DNA of 64,000 bases from a virus: positions 1 to 64,000 of the IMG/VR virus record IMGVR_UViG_3300042562_000747. One strand, written 5' to 3'. Position numbers and translations under genes: made by a program. Under the pieces are notes generated by a model, which was not told the DNA's origin, ran no database searches, and saw nothing but the letters and a program-made list of their open reading frames with translations. Positions 1 through 8,972 of the stretch are shown here, piece after piece (positions within the stretch are counted from its first letter, which is position 1; each line of letters starts with the position of its first letter).

Positions 1-619
1 CTGAACCAACCCACATTCTATGAAACCAATTACCCACACCATTCGGAGTAGATAATGCAATACAATCACCACCGGTAGCCAACGTTAATTGAGTACCAGT
101 CCATATCTCATCGATGTAATCAATAAATGCTGCTTCATCAAATACCAATAAAGATAAGGCTTCAGAACGACCAGAGTCAGGTTTTGAAGATACTGCTTTT
201 ACTTGTGAACCATTTTTTAATCTAAGGGAAAGTTTGTTATCTTCGGATTCTGCAACTCTTAACCATACAGGTAAAAGTTGATTCATCGTTCTAACTTTTA
301 ATACTAAGTTCTTTGCTACATCTTGTTTGTTCGCAATAATAAGAACGTTAAAATCCTCATTGAATATCATTTTCCATAGTGCATAACCTGCTACTAATGT
401 TGATATACCTAACTGACGAGATTTAAGAACAATGTTGTATCTATGTTCTTTAAAATCGGTTAGGGTATCTTCCTGAAATGGATATAATTCGAATGGTATC
501 TTTCCTCTAATTGGATGCTGAATTTTACAATACTTTTTCATAAAGTATACCGGGTCACCGGCACACTTTTGATATTGTTCCTTAATTACATCCTTTAGGG
601 ATTTTTGTGGGGTATTCAT
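1..619 (-). CDS. terL: Terminase large subunit, N-terminal ATPase part (runs off the left edge)
   Basis: I translated this from the minus strand: the ATG is at 619-617 and the frame is open to position 1, giving 206 residues. It shows the terminase ATPase signatures in order: Walker A-like KSRQLGIST (about residues 66-74), Walker B LLVFDEAAF (about 157-165), and the coupling motif ALSTPNG (about 190-196). T4 gp17 has the same deviant SRQLGKTT-type Walker A. The protein powers DNA packaging into proheads. The C-terminal nuclease domain lies outside the window. Its start overlaps the stop of the upstream membrane-protein gene (TAATG), so the two are probably co-translated. Identification as a terminase is firm. 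Confidence 0.95.
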   Translation of the reverse strand, partial: MNTPQKSLKDVIKEQYQKCAGDPVYFMKKYCKIQHPIRGKIPFELYPFQEDTLTDFKEHRYNIVLKSRQLGISTLVAGYALWKMIFNEDFNVLIIANKQDVAKNLVLKVRTMNQLLPVWLRVAESEDNKLSLRLKNGSQVKAVSSKPDSGRSEALSLLVFDEAAFIDYIDEIWTGTQLTLATGGDCIALSTPNGVGNWFHRMWVGS

Positions 620-1257
620 TATTTTTTCAATCTAATCTTCCAATATACACCACCACCAACATAAGGTGCTAAAGTGCCAGTTGTACCATCAATCGTTCTA
701 TTTGCAACACCAACTCCTAAATGATACATCTTATCCGATTTTGTATTGATTAAAAATCCCATACCTAAATGAGATATTAAATCTGCTTTATTAAATCCAC
801 CTTCTAAACCATAAAAGAATTTTGTTTTAGGTAATTCTTTTACAATTGTTGTTTCTTTAATAACTCTTTGTTTAACACTCGCATTAAAAGTTCTACCCAA
901 TATTTTGTTTTGAGTAATAGTATCAATTAAAGATACAATTCCTAAACTATCTGGTAATTGTAATGTATCTTTATAAATGTTCTTTGCAAAATAATTTTGT
1001 AATAAAGCTTGTGTATCTACGATTGTAGGGATTATTACTTCCTTAATTGTTTCATGATAGATATCTTCACCTTTTTTAGTTACTACTTTTGTTTTAACTA
1101 TTTCAAATGTATCAATTTCATGTTTAATAAGTTCATACTTTTTACCATCAACTTTTACGATTTCACCGGTTGTTTTTTTGTTTCCACCACATTGTTGGAA
1201 AACTACTACTGCAATTAATGCTACTATTGCAATATTCTTAATGTTCAAAAATTTCAT
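619..1257 (-). CDS. Membrane-anchored or lipoprotein-like protein of unknown function
   Basis: This 212-aa protein has a hydrophobic N-terminal segment (about residues 8-20) ending in FQQCGGN. That could be a signal anchor or a poor lipobox with Cys23. The middle is charged and Thr/Val rich. The C-terminal 70 residues alternate Gly and aromatic residues (YGLEGGF, GVGVANR, YVGGGVYW), like outer-membrane beta strands. It sits directly before terL. It has one of the few strong Shine-Dalgarno sequences in the window (1265-1271). Similar Bacteroidota-phage proteins are, from memory, annotated as DUF6808-like. A role at the host envelope, for example a spanin-like lysis protein, is a guess. Confidence 0.8.
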   Translation of the reverse strand: MKFLNIKNIAIVALIAVVVFQQCGGNKKTTGEIVKVDGKKYELIKHEIDTFEIVKTKVVTKKGEDIYHETIKEVIIPTIVDTQALLQNYFAKNIYKDTLQLPDSLGIVSLIDTITQNKILGRTFNASVKQRVIKETTIVKELPKTKFFYGLEGGFNKADLISHLGMGFLINTKSDKMYHLGVGVANRTIDGTTGTLAPYVGGGVYWKIRLKK

Positions 1258-1900
1258 TATATTTCTCCTTTATTATTTCCCAATCCTCATCTACTGCGGT
1301 TTGGAATGTTATTATTAATTCGTTTAGACCCGCTATATCTGAATCTAAATCTCTTTTTACTTTTTCAATATCACCATCGATACTCCACTTTTCAATACTA
1401 CCATCTTCGTTTACAATAGTAGGAACTGTGTCTGCATCTTTTCTAGCTTGTTCAAATTTTGCTAAATCATCTTTAATTGTTCCTAATGCTTTTGAGTTCA
1501 TTTTCCAATATTCATAGTTCTGATAGATACCTTCTAATTTAAGTTTAGCTTCTCTTTCTACTAAACAATTAATACAAAATCCACTTTGTTTAATAAATCT
1601 TAAGTTAACTCCTTTTGGATTTGATGTTTTGCATTCTTTAGATTTACAAGTAGTTAGTATATCTAAATACGCTCTTGCTTCATCATATTGGGTAACTGAA
1701 CTTTTAAATCCTTCATGTTGTTCCCATTCTTTTCCGTTTGCATCAAACCAAGTATCACCAACTTCTCTTTTTTCTTTTACCTTATCCCACCCAACTGTTG
1801 CGTTTCCACTTTCTCTACCATGCATCACATCCAATATCTTTTTTCTACTCGGATGCATCCATGTCTTCTTATCCTTATTACCTTTGCTCTTAATTAACAT
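1238..1900 (-). CDS. Cys-cluster (zinc-ribbon-like) protein of unknown function
   Basis: This 220-aa protein is strongly charged. Two Cys pairs in its centre, CKSKEC and CINC about 25 residues apart, could form a structural zinc site. The N-terminal part has WMHPSRKK and a Trp/Glu-rich stretch (GDTWFDANGKEWEQHEG). The C-terminal half is predicted helical, with Glu/Lys/Asp repeats. It lies between the giant multi-enzyme gene and the envelope-protein/terL pair, and its 3' end overlaps the next gene by 20 bases. A small-terminase or virion-assembly role is possible from position alone. I do not recognise the family. Confidence 0.8.
   Translation of the reverse strand: MLIKSKGNKDKKTWMHPSRKKILDVMHGRESGNATVGWDKVKEKREVGDTWFDANGKEWEQHEGFKSSVTQYDEARAYLDILTTCKSKECKTSNPKGVNLRFIKQSGFCINCLVEREAKLKLEGIYQNYEYWKMNSKALGTIKDDLAKFEQARKDADTVPTIVNEDGSIEKWSIDGDIEKVKRDLDSDIAGLNELIITFQTAVDEDWEIIKEKYNEIFEH
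1265..1271 (-). promoter_or_regulatory. Strong Shine-Dalgarno sequence
   Basis: The minus strand reads AAAGGAG seven bases before the ATG at 1257, inside the 3' end of the upstream gene. Most other genes here have only A/T-rich leaders, so this site stands out and fixes the start of the membrane-anchored protein. Confidence 0.7.
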
Positions 1901-1931
1901 AAATTGTAACTTTATATATAAGTATATATTT

Positions 1932-4900
1932 TTATCGGCTAAACTTAAAAATTCCTAAAATTTGGTTCAAAGGTGCGAATGCTCCCGTTAATTTATAAGC
2001 GTTTCCTTTGTAACTAAATACGATTCCTTCACTCGGTACAATTTTTTCAAACCCACCAATTGCATTTAATCTACTCAATTCTTTTTCTAATTTTTTTATT
2101 TGAGATATTGTTCCACCACTCATAATTTGATTAGCACTAGATTCTAATTCAGCTCTCATTGATTGTAATGCTTTATCTGGTTGTGCAGTTAATACTGAAC
2201 TCATAAATGATAAAACCTCTGCACCAACTCCTAAAAATATATCTTCAAACTTTCTAAGATTACCACTCATAATAGTAGTTTTAGCTCCTTTATCTATTCC
2301 TTCTGCCCATGCTCTTGCTTTATCATCTTTGATATCACCTACTCTCATACTTTTATCATCAAACGCCCATCTCTTAACTAAACCTGCCTTTTCTAATGCT
2401 GATATTTTCTTTTTTGAATTAACTATAAAGTTTTCCCACCACGCTTGATGATAATCTGCTACACCATCTTTATCTGTTAATCCAAATTCAGATTGTAGTT
2501 TTGAAATCATTCCTTTAAATTTACCTTTTTGAGAACTTAATTGTTTTGTTTTAGGTAATTTAACAATTGGAGGTCCTTGTATTGTGTATTTAGATTGAAC
2601 ATGTGCATTAATTTGCTTTAACATACCACCTAATATACTTTCTGCACCATCTACTTTACCAATTGGATTTCCTGCTTCATTGTATTCAACTGCATTATGG
2701 AAAACTAAAAGTGCTTGATTGTAAGGAATAACATTAACCGATGTAGGCCATATTACTTCTAAATTTACAAACACTTTACCTTCTTTAAATATTTTATCTT
2801 TTTGTGCCTGAGATAATCCTCTAATTGCATTTTCCAAATCTTTCATTGCGAAATTATATGCATCAGTTAATCCGCCTCTACCGCCAAACTTAGTTGCTAC
2901 ACCATTGATATCCATTGCATTTGCTCCAGCGTTTGCTAAGTGCCCTTTATTTCTAGCTGATATTAATCTACCACTCTTCCAACTTATTGCCAATGCTTGT
3001 CCGTCAGTCTTTTCTCTAACCACACCTAAGTTTCCATCTAATGCATTATTTACAATTGCTTTCAAATCACCAAATGATAAATTCATTCTAACATCAAATG
3101 GATGATTCATATGTCCATATGCACCACCTTCATTTATAATACCTTCTTCTACTTTTCTGAATGTTGTTGCTTGTCTACCATTGATTGTTGGCATTCCGTG
3201 CTGGTCTTTACTAATATCCTTTACAACTGTTTTTTTATTTTTAAATTTACCAGTTAAAACCACATCACCTTTATCTACATCTACATTGATATCTTCATCT
3301 ACTTCGGTAATTACTTCTGCAACGGTATTTGTATCACCATCTAATTTACCATCCTCTTTATCTCTATTGTAATCTTGTATAGCGTTATCCCAAACTTCTA
3401 ATGGAATTTTACCATCTTTCATTTGTTTAGCATAATGTAGTGTAAACCATTCAACATATTTATCATTATCACCATCCATTTCTTTTCCTGCAAATAGTGC
3501 GGCTTTACCAATTCCACCGATTGCAATTTCTGCAACCAAATGTTCTGCTAAATGTACTCCCAAATGTTTCATTAACATTCCAACCCCATGTCCTATTCCG
3601 CCACCTAATATTACACCCGCTGCACTCATTGCAATCGTTTTACCTAATGTTTTGAATGCATCTTTTTCTTTATCACTTATTGGTTTACCTTGAAATAAAT
3701 TTGAAATACCTTCACCTGCGTGCTTAAATGTATGTCCCAAATGTTCCATTTCCTTTTTTACGGATGGTACAATTGATTTTATTTTATTATTGATTGCTTC
3801 ACCGATACTACGTCTAACTGGTGAATTTGGTTTATGTTGGTTGCCTCTAAAGAATTTTTTCTCATTCTCAGACCATTTTGAAATATTATGTTTGATGGTT
3901 CTTGCTACAACTTCTGGATTTTGAATTGCCTTAGTTGCTACTTTACCCATACCAGCCGATTTTGCTGCGGTTGTTCCTTTGGTTGGTTGCATTCCACTTG
4001 CAGGTGTTTCTTTATTTGCATCTGAACCAGGTCCTGCTTCTTGTCCAGATTTGGTGGCCACACCATATTCATTTGCAAAATCATTTGCTGACTGAATTGC
4101 GGTATCAATATCCTGGTCAACAATCATTACTTTTAATGGAATTGGTGCTTCTGGATGTTTTATATTATATGATGTAATTGCTGCCCATCTATGGTGTCCA
4201 TCAATTACATATCCATCTTTACTTACATAAAGCGGCGCAGTTAGATTTGGATTTGTTGGGTCTGCTTCTAATCCCGCTTCCATTCCTAATACTTTATCAC
4301 CAACTAATTCTGTTTGAGTTGCTTTTAATGATTCTGCAGGTACTTCTGTATTTGTTACTTTAATACCCTTATCTTCCAACATTTTTGCATATAGTTTTTC
4401 ACCATTTATTTCTTCCGCATCCGGTTTTGCTTTACCTGCTTTTTTTTCTGCTTCTAAATCTTTTTCAGCTTGTGAACCAGGTTGTGGCTTACCTTTGAAT
4501 TGTGGCATTTTTTTACGAGGAATTCCTTTATTTCCATTACAATATAAGTTAGTACCTGGAACAGATATGTCGCAAAGATTATATGTGGGTTCTCTTTCTG
4601 AATCTACTTCTTTTTTAAAGTCTTCCATTTCTTCTGGTTTAACTTCATCTTTTGATTTTAAACCTCTACGTTCTAATACTTTTTGAGTTGCTTGTTTTTT
4701 ATCTTCATCAAAATGTTTTGCTAAACCTGTAATTTTTGTATTTACTTCTTCTCTAAATTTAGGTGAAATATCATCTAATGTAGGCTCTACTTTAATTGAT
4801 GTGCCTACCACATTTCCCTTATCATCAACCGGAGCCGTTTGATTCATCGGAGCTGGTTTCTTTTGTTGTGGTTGTGGTTGCTGTGGTTTTTCTTGAGCTT

Positions 4901-6089
4901 GTGCAGGATTAGTTAATGGTTTATCTAATGGTTTTTGTGTTTTGTTTGTACTATTTGTACCATTTTGATTATTTGCGCCAGGTGTTGGTTTTGCTCCAAC
5001 TTTATTATTTGCACCCGTCATTGGTCCGCCGGCATTTCTATTTGCGGGTGGTTGTGATTGTGCACCACTTTTACCAACTAATGCCATCGCTGCTCTATAC
5101 GATGGATGGTTTTTATCGTAATTTAGTGCTGAACGAACTTTTACTTTCTCACCAGTATCAGGATTATCTACTAATTGGTCTAATGTTTTTTCATCATACC
5201 CACTACCTGCTGCACTTGCTTCTTTTATTGGATTATGTGGTTGATACATACCTTTTTCTATATTATGTAAATCACGATAATATGTAAGTTTTTCTGCTAA
5301 ATGGTCTTTAGCTATTTCAGCTGCGATTTTAATATCAGACGTATGTTCTAATTCAATCTTAATACCTCGTTTTAGTTCTTGTTTTACGGTATCTAATACG
5401 TTTTTGTAATCGTAGTAATCCCCTGCCCATTTCTTTGCAATATCTACCAACGTTAAATCATCTGCTTTTCCACCTGGTATATTATTATCAGTATCTATAC
5501 CTTCATTTAATTTTGTAATTAATTTAGTATAAATTGCTTTATCAAATTTACCAAAAAACTTTTCAAATTCTTTTTGTTTTCTTTCACCACCCATTCTATT
5601 GTTACGGAACATATTTCTAACATCCGTTGCACCAAATGAATTAGAAGGTAACTGAGAGAATACATATGCGTTAACTGCATATCCTTTTAAGTTTTTATCG
5701 TTTGTATATGGTTTGAAATAATTACCACCTAATCTTGCATCATCTTTTTCACCAACTGCTACAATTAATGCAGTAGTTGTATCATCATATCCTCTCAATA
5801 TTTCTACCGGTTGATATGGTTGTTTTACTTTTACAAATTTTGAAGATGGTATTCCAAATAATTTAGTTGCAATTTCTTTCTTATCGTTGAATGATAATGG
5901 GGATTTATCACCATCTTGCACATCGGATGTTGCAATATATACATTTTTAGAACCAAATTTTGATACCAATGCATCATAAACTTTTTTATGACCTTTGTGA
6001 AATGGTTGGAAACGTCCACCATACACTACAATTTTGTCGGTTACCGCTTGTTTTAAAACAGCTTCGACAATAAAATTAGCTAATTCCAT
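1932..6089 (-). CDS. Giant multi-domain protein: NMN-adenylyltransferase-like + DUF5661-like + ParB-like + ligase-like nucleotidyltransferase
   Basis: The protein has 1385 residues. Residues 20-165 form a cytidylyltransferase/NMNAT-like domain with GGRFQPFHKGH (24-34) and a late TDVRNMFR motif. Residues 240-285 (GIKIELEHTSDIKIAAEIA) resemble DUF5661. A Pro/Gln/Asn-rich linker spans about 343-425. A ParB/sulfiredoxin-like core is seen at VIDGHHRWAA (628-637). A Gly-rich hydrophobic stretch follows at about 818-868. The last 390 residues carry the covalent nucleotidyltransferase motifs of ATP-dependent ligases: I, EKTDG with Lys1027; III, VNLEVIW (about 1108-1114); IV, EGIVF (1354-1358); V, YKLTG with Lys1366. 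Whether it acts in the cell or is packaged in the virion is unknown. It is the first of the three genes just upstream of terL. Confidence 0.85.
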   Translation of the reverse strand: MELANFIVEAVLKQAVTDKIVVYGGRFQPFHKGHKKVYDALVSKFGSKNVYIATSDVQDGDKSPLSFNDKKEIATKLFGIPSSKFVKVKQPYQPVEILRGYDDTTTALIVAVGEKDDARLGGNYFKPYTNDKNLKGYAVNAYVFSQLPSNSFGATDVRNMFRNNRMGGERKQKEFEKFFGKFDKAIYTKLITKLNEGIDTDNNIPGGKADDLTLVDIAKKWAGDYYDYKNVLDTVKQELKRGIKIELEHTSDIKIAAEIAKDHLAEKLTYYRDLHNIEKGMYQPHNPIKEASAAGSGYDEKTLDQLVDNPDTGEKVKVRSALNYDKNHPSYRAAMALVGKSGAQSQPPANRNAGGPMTGANNKVGAKPTPGANNQNGTNSTNKTQKPLDKPLTNPAQAQEKPQQPQPQQKKPAPMNQTAPVDDKGNVVGTSIKVEPTLDDISPKFREEVNTKITGLAKHFDEDKKQATQKVLERRGLKSKDEVKPEEMEDFKKEVDSEREPTYNLCDISVPGTNLYCNGNKGIPRKKMPQFKGKPQPGSQAEKDLEAEKKAGKAKPDAEEINGEKLYAKMLEDKGIKVTNTEVPAESLKATQTELVGDKVLGMEAGLEADPTNPNLTAPLYVSKDGYVIDGHHRWAAITSYNIKHPEAPIPLKVMIVDQDIDTAIQSANDFANEYGVATKSGQEAGPGSDANKETPASGMQPTKGTTAAKSAGMGKVATKAIQNPEVVARTIKHNISKWSENEKKFFRGNQHKPNSPVRRSIGEAINNKIKSIVPSVKKEMEHLGHTFKHAGEGISNLFQGKPISDKEKDAFKTLGKTIAMSAAGVILGGGIGHGVGMLMKHLGVHLAEHLVAEIAIGGIGKAALFAGKEMDGDNDKYVEWFTLHYAKQMKDGKIPLEVWDNAIQDYNRDKEDGKLDGDTNTVAEVITEVDEDINVDVDKGDVVLTGKFKNKKTVVKDISKDQHGMPTINGRQATTFRKVEEGIINEGGAYGHMNHPFDVRMNLSFGDLKAIVNNALDGNLGVVREKTDGQALAISWKSGRLISARNKGHLANAGANAMDINGVATKFGGRGGLTDAYNFAMKDLENAIRGLSQAQKDKIFKEGKVFVNLEVIWPTSVNVIPYNQALLVFHNAVEYNEAGNPIGKVDGAESILGGMLKQINAHVQSKYTIQGPPIVKLPKTKQLSSQKGKFKGMISKLQSEFGLTDKDGVADYHQAWWENFIVNSKKKISALEKAGLVKRWAFDDKSMRVGDIKDDKARAWAEGIDKGAKTTIMSGNLRKFEDIFLGVGAEVLSFMSSVLTAQPDKALQSMRAELESSANQIMSGGTISQIKKLEKELSRLNAIGGFEKIVPSEGIVFSYKGNAYKLTGAFAPLNQILGIFKFSR

Positions 6090-6092
6090 AAG

Positions 6093-6101
6093 TATAAATA
6101 T
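6093..6101 (-). promoter_or_regulatory. Putative leader/promoter motif ATATTTATA
   Basis: The sense (minus) strand reads TATATTTATAC three bases before the ATG at 6089. The same nonamer occurs just before several other genes that begin after a gap. Function is inferred only from recurrence. Confidence 0.35.
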
Positions 6102-6104
6102 ATA

Positions 6105-6224
6105 CTAAATATTGTTATAGATAAATGGGTCTCTCTTTCTTAGCTCTTTTATTTTCTTTTTAAACTCTCTCTTTAATTTCCAAGTTTTGTATAAACTTTT
6201 CAATTTTTTAAATAATGTTATCAT
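6105..6224 (-). CDS. Small basic 39-aa protein
   Basis: I found this by reading the gap between the giant gene and the GT10-like gene. ATG at 6224-6222 opens 39 codons ending in TAG at 6107-6105. The peptide begins MITLFKKLKSLYKTWKL, has a Lys/Arg-rich helix (REFKKKIKELRKRDPF) and ends FIYNNI. It overlaps the end of the upstream gene by 17 bases, in keeping with the packing around it, and would fill an otherwise empty 118-base gap. Short, highly basic peptides ending in DPFIY-type sequences are, from memory, common in T4-like marine phages. Function unknown. An untranslated spacer is the alternative. Confidence 0.55.
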   Translation of the reverse strand: MITLFKKLKSLYKTWKLKREFKKKIKELRKRDPFIYNNI

Positions 6225-7539
6225 TTTTATGTATTTTTAATTCTTTAAATATATCCGAGTACCTATAATTATTGTGTTTTATTTTTTCAATTAAGTATTT
6301 TTCAACTTGGTTGTTCTTACCAATATCAATCATTAGTTGATGATTATGTTTTAAAATATGAAAATTATCTTTTATTATATCATCTATTTCATATATGCTT
6401 AATTTGTTTAATCTATCTATTTCATTTATAATTACATCCATTCTAATATCATTGTCTTCAATTGTGTCGTATGTTTCATCTATTAAAAAATCAAATGTTT
6501 TAAACCCAATTTCTTTTAAATATTTTAACATATGTGGTCTACCAATAACAATAAATGGATGGTATTGAAATATTGGTTTCCATATTTTTTCTGATATAAA
6601 ATCATTATCAATATAAAATGAAGTTTCCGTTACCAAACTAATATAACTTTCTAAAAATAAATTTTCATTTTCATGATAATATCCATTTGTATTTGCAATA
6701 TCCTCTCTATCTGCAATTGATTTAGCCGGCAGTGCTTCAAATTTTTCTTTTAAATCCGAATGTTTTTTATAGAAATTAGATAATTCATTTGTTACTAATG
6801 TTTTATCAAATGATATAATAGAATCGTATTGTATTTTATTAAAAATTTCAGATAATAGTTTTACTCTATGTAAATCTAATCGCCTATTTAAACATAAAAA
6901 CTTAAATGGTTTTTGTAATTTATAATGTGTATTATATAAATCTTTATTAATATGTTTATTGAAAAAATGTTTTGAAGATGCGGTTAAATAAAATGAATAG
7001 TTAATTACCGATGGATATTCTGTTATATTAAATCTTTCTTTAAACGAAAGTAATTTTTGTTCTAAGTTATAATCATTTAAAATTAAAATTACATTTTCAA
7101 ATTTAATCCCCGCGTTTTTAATGCCTAAATACATTCCTTTTAATAACCAATCACCTACCCATCCTTCATGTGAATAATTTATAACAATTTTACCTTTGTT
7201 CTGATTTACTTTTTTTATTATATTAGATGGTATTAAATCAAAGAAATTACAAAAGTCATCCGTTGCTTCTATGTTTAAAGAATACATCAAATGCCCCCAT
7301 GGTTCTATCGGATATACCCAATTTTCAGATTCAATATTATCAGTAATTTCTAATTTAATATCTTTTATACCAAGATTACTAATCCAACTACTATGTTGAT
7401 TTCCAAATTTATTTTCTAATTCGAATGAATCAATTAGTCTATCTGTAACAAATATATGACTTAATATTTCTGGTTTTATACAATTTGGAATTGGTTTATT
7501 AAATTTCCACTTATCGTATAATAAAACAATATTATCCAT
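6208..7539 (-). CDS. Putative glycosyltransferase, GT10-like (paralogue 1 of 3)
   Basis: This 443-aa protein has a C-terminal block shared with two other cassette genes (14193-15464 and 15461-16951): a FLCLNRR basic segment (about residues 213-219), then SLVTETSF, ISEKIWKPI, HPFIVIGRP and a KEIGFKTFD tail. The ET...SEKIW pattern resembles the nucleotide-sugar-binding region of alpha-1,3-fucosyltransferases (GT10), where FENS...TEKLW occurs. The N-terminal half, presumably the acceptor side, differs from the paralogues. It follows the SGNH gene with an 8-base overlap. Transferase assignment is moderate; donor and acceptor are unknown. Confidence 0.65.
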   Translation of the reverse strand: MDNIVLLYDKWKFNKPIPNCIKPEILSHIFVTDRLIDSFELENKFGNQHSSWISNLGIKDIKLEITDNIESENWVYPIEPWGHLMYSLNIEATDDFCNFFDLIPSNIIKKVNQNKGKIVINYSHEGWVGDWLLKGMYLGIKNAGIKFENVILILNDYNLEQKLLSFKERFNITEYPSVINYSFYLTASSKHFFNKHINKDLYNTHYKLQKPFKFLCLNRRLDLHRVKLLSEIFNKIQYDSIISFDKTLVTNELSNFYKKHSDLKEKFEALPAKSIADREDIANTNGYYHENENLFLESYISLVTETSFYIDNDFISEKIWKPIFQYHPFIVIGRPHMLKYLKEIGFKTFDFLIDETYDTIEDNDIRMDVIINEIDRLNKLSIYEIDDIIKDNFHILKHNHQLMIDIGKNNQVEKYLIEKIKHNNYRYSDIFKELKIHKNDNII

Positions 7540-8434
7540 TAATTTCTTTTAAAATATAATCACTAATACTATTTGCAATTATTTTATGACACTCTAATGA
7601 AGCGTGGTCATCAGGTACTTTATTACCATTTATTCTTAAATCAGATGTACTAATCATCATTTGTGGGTCTGATTTCATTAAATCTGCTAATGAATTATAT
7701 TCTATTGCATTATTATACATTTTAATATAAATCTTATTAAAAAATTCATCTTCAATTAAAAATGGTACATATTCATTTTGCCAAGTTAAAATTCTACATT
7801 TTATACCTGCTGCTTCGTATTTTATAAATAATTCTTTAATTAGATTTAAATTTTGTTGTATAAAAAACTTTTCCATATCTTCCCAACTTGTAAAATTATC
7901 AGAATAGAATTTAAATAATTTTTCATATGTGTCAGATTGTATTTTTCCATCAAACATATTAATATTATTTTGATGTAAATTATGTCTATCTCTAACACCC
8001 GCTACATTTAATTCCATTTGCTCATCATTTATATAAACTTGATAGTTCCTAAATGGGTCAGTAAGTTGCAGTATTACATAACCAATTTCATCTGCGGAAT
8101 AATGTTGGTCTGCGAATTTTTTATAATGTTTTTTAGATAATGCGTTTGTATCTGTTTCATTTTCTAAATCTATTATATATTCTAACCATGTAATAGAACC
8201 ATCATCCGAACCACCATTATCTATTTTATTAACTTCCCATGTTCCTAATTTATCTGCAACCAATCTACTAAAACGATTTGCACTCATAAATTTATACATA
8301 GCTTGTGTAATTTTATGTGAATCCGTTGTATTATTTGCTACCGCATTTTTAATATCAATAAATGGTGTATAAAAATATAAACCACTTCCCCAAGTATGAG
8401 AACATCCAGTAAATGCAATTCCTTTATTAAGCAT
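7532..8434 (-). CDS. SGNH/GDSL-like hydrolase (paralogue 1 of 3)
   Basis: This 300-aa protein begins with a block-I motif, FTGCSHTWGSG (residues 8-18), in which the Ser would be the nucleophile; Cys replaces the usual Asp of GDS. NGGSDDGS could supply the block II/III Gly and Asn-like oxyanion residues. DDHASLECHK near the C terminus carries the Asp/His pair typical of block V. SGNH enzymes in sugar clusters commonly act as O-acetyl transferases or esterases. It is closely similar in plan to the gene at 8933-9826, from which it is separated by the small TPP-enzyme gene. An O-acyl modification of the phage glycan is inferred. Confidence 0.7.
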   Translation of the reverse strand: MLNKGIAFTGCSHTWGSGLYFYTPFIDIKNAVANNTTDSHKITQAMYKFMSANRFSRLVADKLGTWEVNKIDNGGSDDGSITWLEYIIDLENETDTNALSKKHYKKFADQHYSADEIGYVILQLTDPFRNYQVYINDEQMELNVAGVRDRHNLHQNNINMFDGKIQSDTYEKLFKFYSDNFTSWEDMEKFFIQQNLNLIKELFIKYEAAGIKCRILTWQNEYVPFLIEDEFFNKIYIKMYNNAIEYNSLADLMKSDPQMMISTSDLRINGNKVPDDHASLECHKIIANSISDYILKEING

Positions 8435-8972
8435 AATATAACTCCGGATATTCTACTAATATATGAATACCACCTTCATTTGTTGCATATTTGTAAGCTA
8501 ATTCAATATCTTCCGGTGATTTTAAATCGTGAAATTCTATATTTTTACATAAAGATTTAAATTCCTCAAAATAATTTCCTCTATGTTGGTGACCTGGATC
8601 AATTGGTTTATCACTCCCTTTACCTAATCTAATAATTAAGTTCGGTTTCCACTTTTCTTGACTCATTATTCCAATTTTATCAACGTGATTTATTAATTGG
8701 TTTGCTGCACAAATAATAAAATCCCAACGAGGATAGAATGTAATAACTCTTTTACCTGCCATTGCCAACCCTAAACTCATTCCCATTTGTGATTCTTCCA
8801 TTACAGGAACTTCAATCATTTTTTCTTTTGGAACAAATCCTAAAGTTGTACTCATAGGATTACCTTGATAAACTATTTGTTGACCAATAAAAACAGAATC
8901 TTCTAATTCTGCTAAATTTTTCATTGCTTCCGTTAGAGCATCTTTGTACGGGGTGTATTCTGGGTTTGCCAT
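8427..8972 (-). CDS. E1-beta/transketolase-type TPP pyrimidine-binding domain protein (minimal)
   Basis: This 181-aa protein matches the N-terminal domain of 2-oxoacid dehydrogenase E1 beta subunits. The start PYKDALTEAMKNLAE corresponds to the usual YREAL...A opening. VPVMEESQMGMSLGLAMAG (about 55-73) holds the conserved cofactor-activating Glu (probably Glu59). FYPRWDF...ANQLINHVDKIG follows as in E1 beta. The C-terminal transketolase_C domain is missing: 181 residues against about 325. The matching alpha half lies 8 kb away at 16951-17586. No E2 or E3 genes are seen, so I infer a non-oxidative acyl or aldehyde transfer on a sugar precursor rather than acyl-CoA formation. Confidence 0.85.
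   Translation of the reverse strand: MANPEYTPYKDALTEAMKNLAELEDSVFIGQQIVYQGNPMSTTLGFVPKEKMIEVPVMEESQMGMSLGLAMAGKRVITFYPRWDFIICAANQLINHVDKIGIMSQEKWKPNLIIRLGKGSDKPIDPGHQHRGNYFEEFKSLCKNIEFHDLKSPEDIELAYKYATNEGGIHILVEYPELYYA

Noticed and set aside
628-636. Possible tRNA, integrase, IS element or plus-strand gene anywhere in the window
   Set aside because: I found no tRNA-like sequence, integrase motif or transposase, and every convincing frame is on the minus strand.
621-637. C-terminal QC-type lipobox reading taken as proof of a lipoprotein
   Set aside because: The FQQC sequence lacks the usual small residue before Cys; a simple signal anchor fits as well, so I left the class open.
4916-5287. 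Long plus-strand open frame of 123 codons
   Set aside because: It is the antisense shadow of the Pro/Gln/Asn-rich linker and adjacent parts of the 1385-aa gene; the composition is Leu/Tyr/His-rich with no start context.
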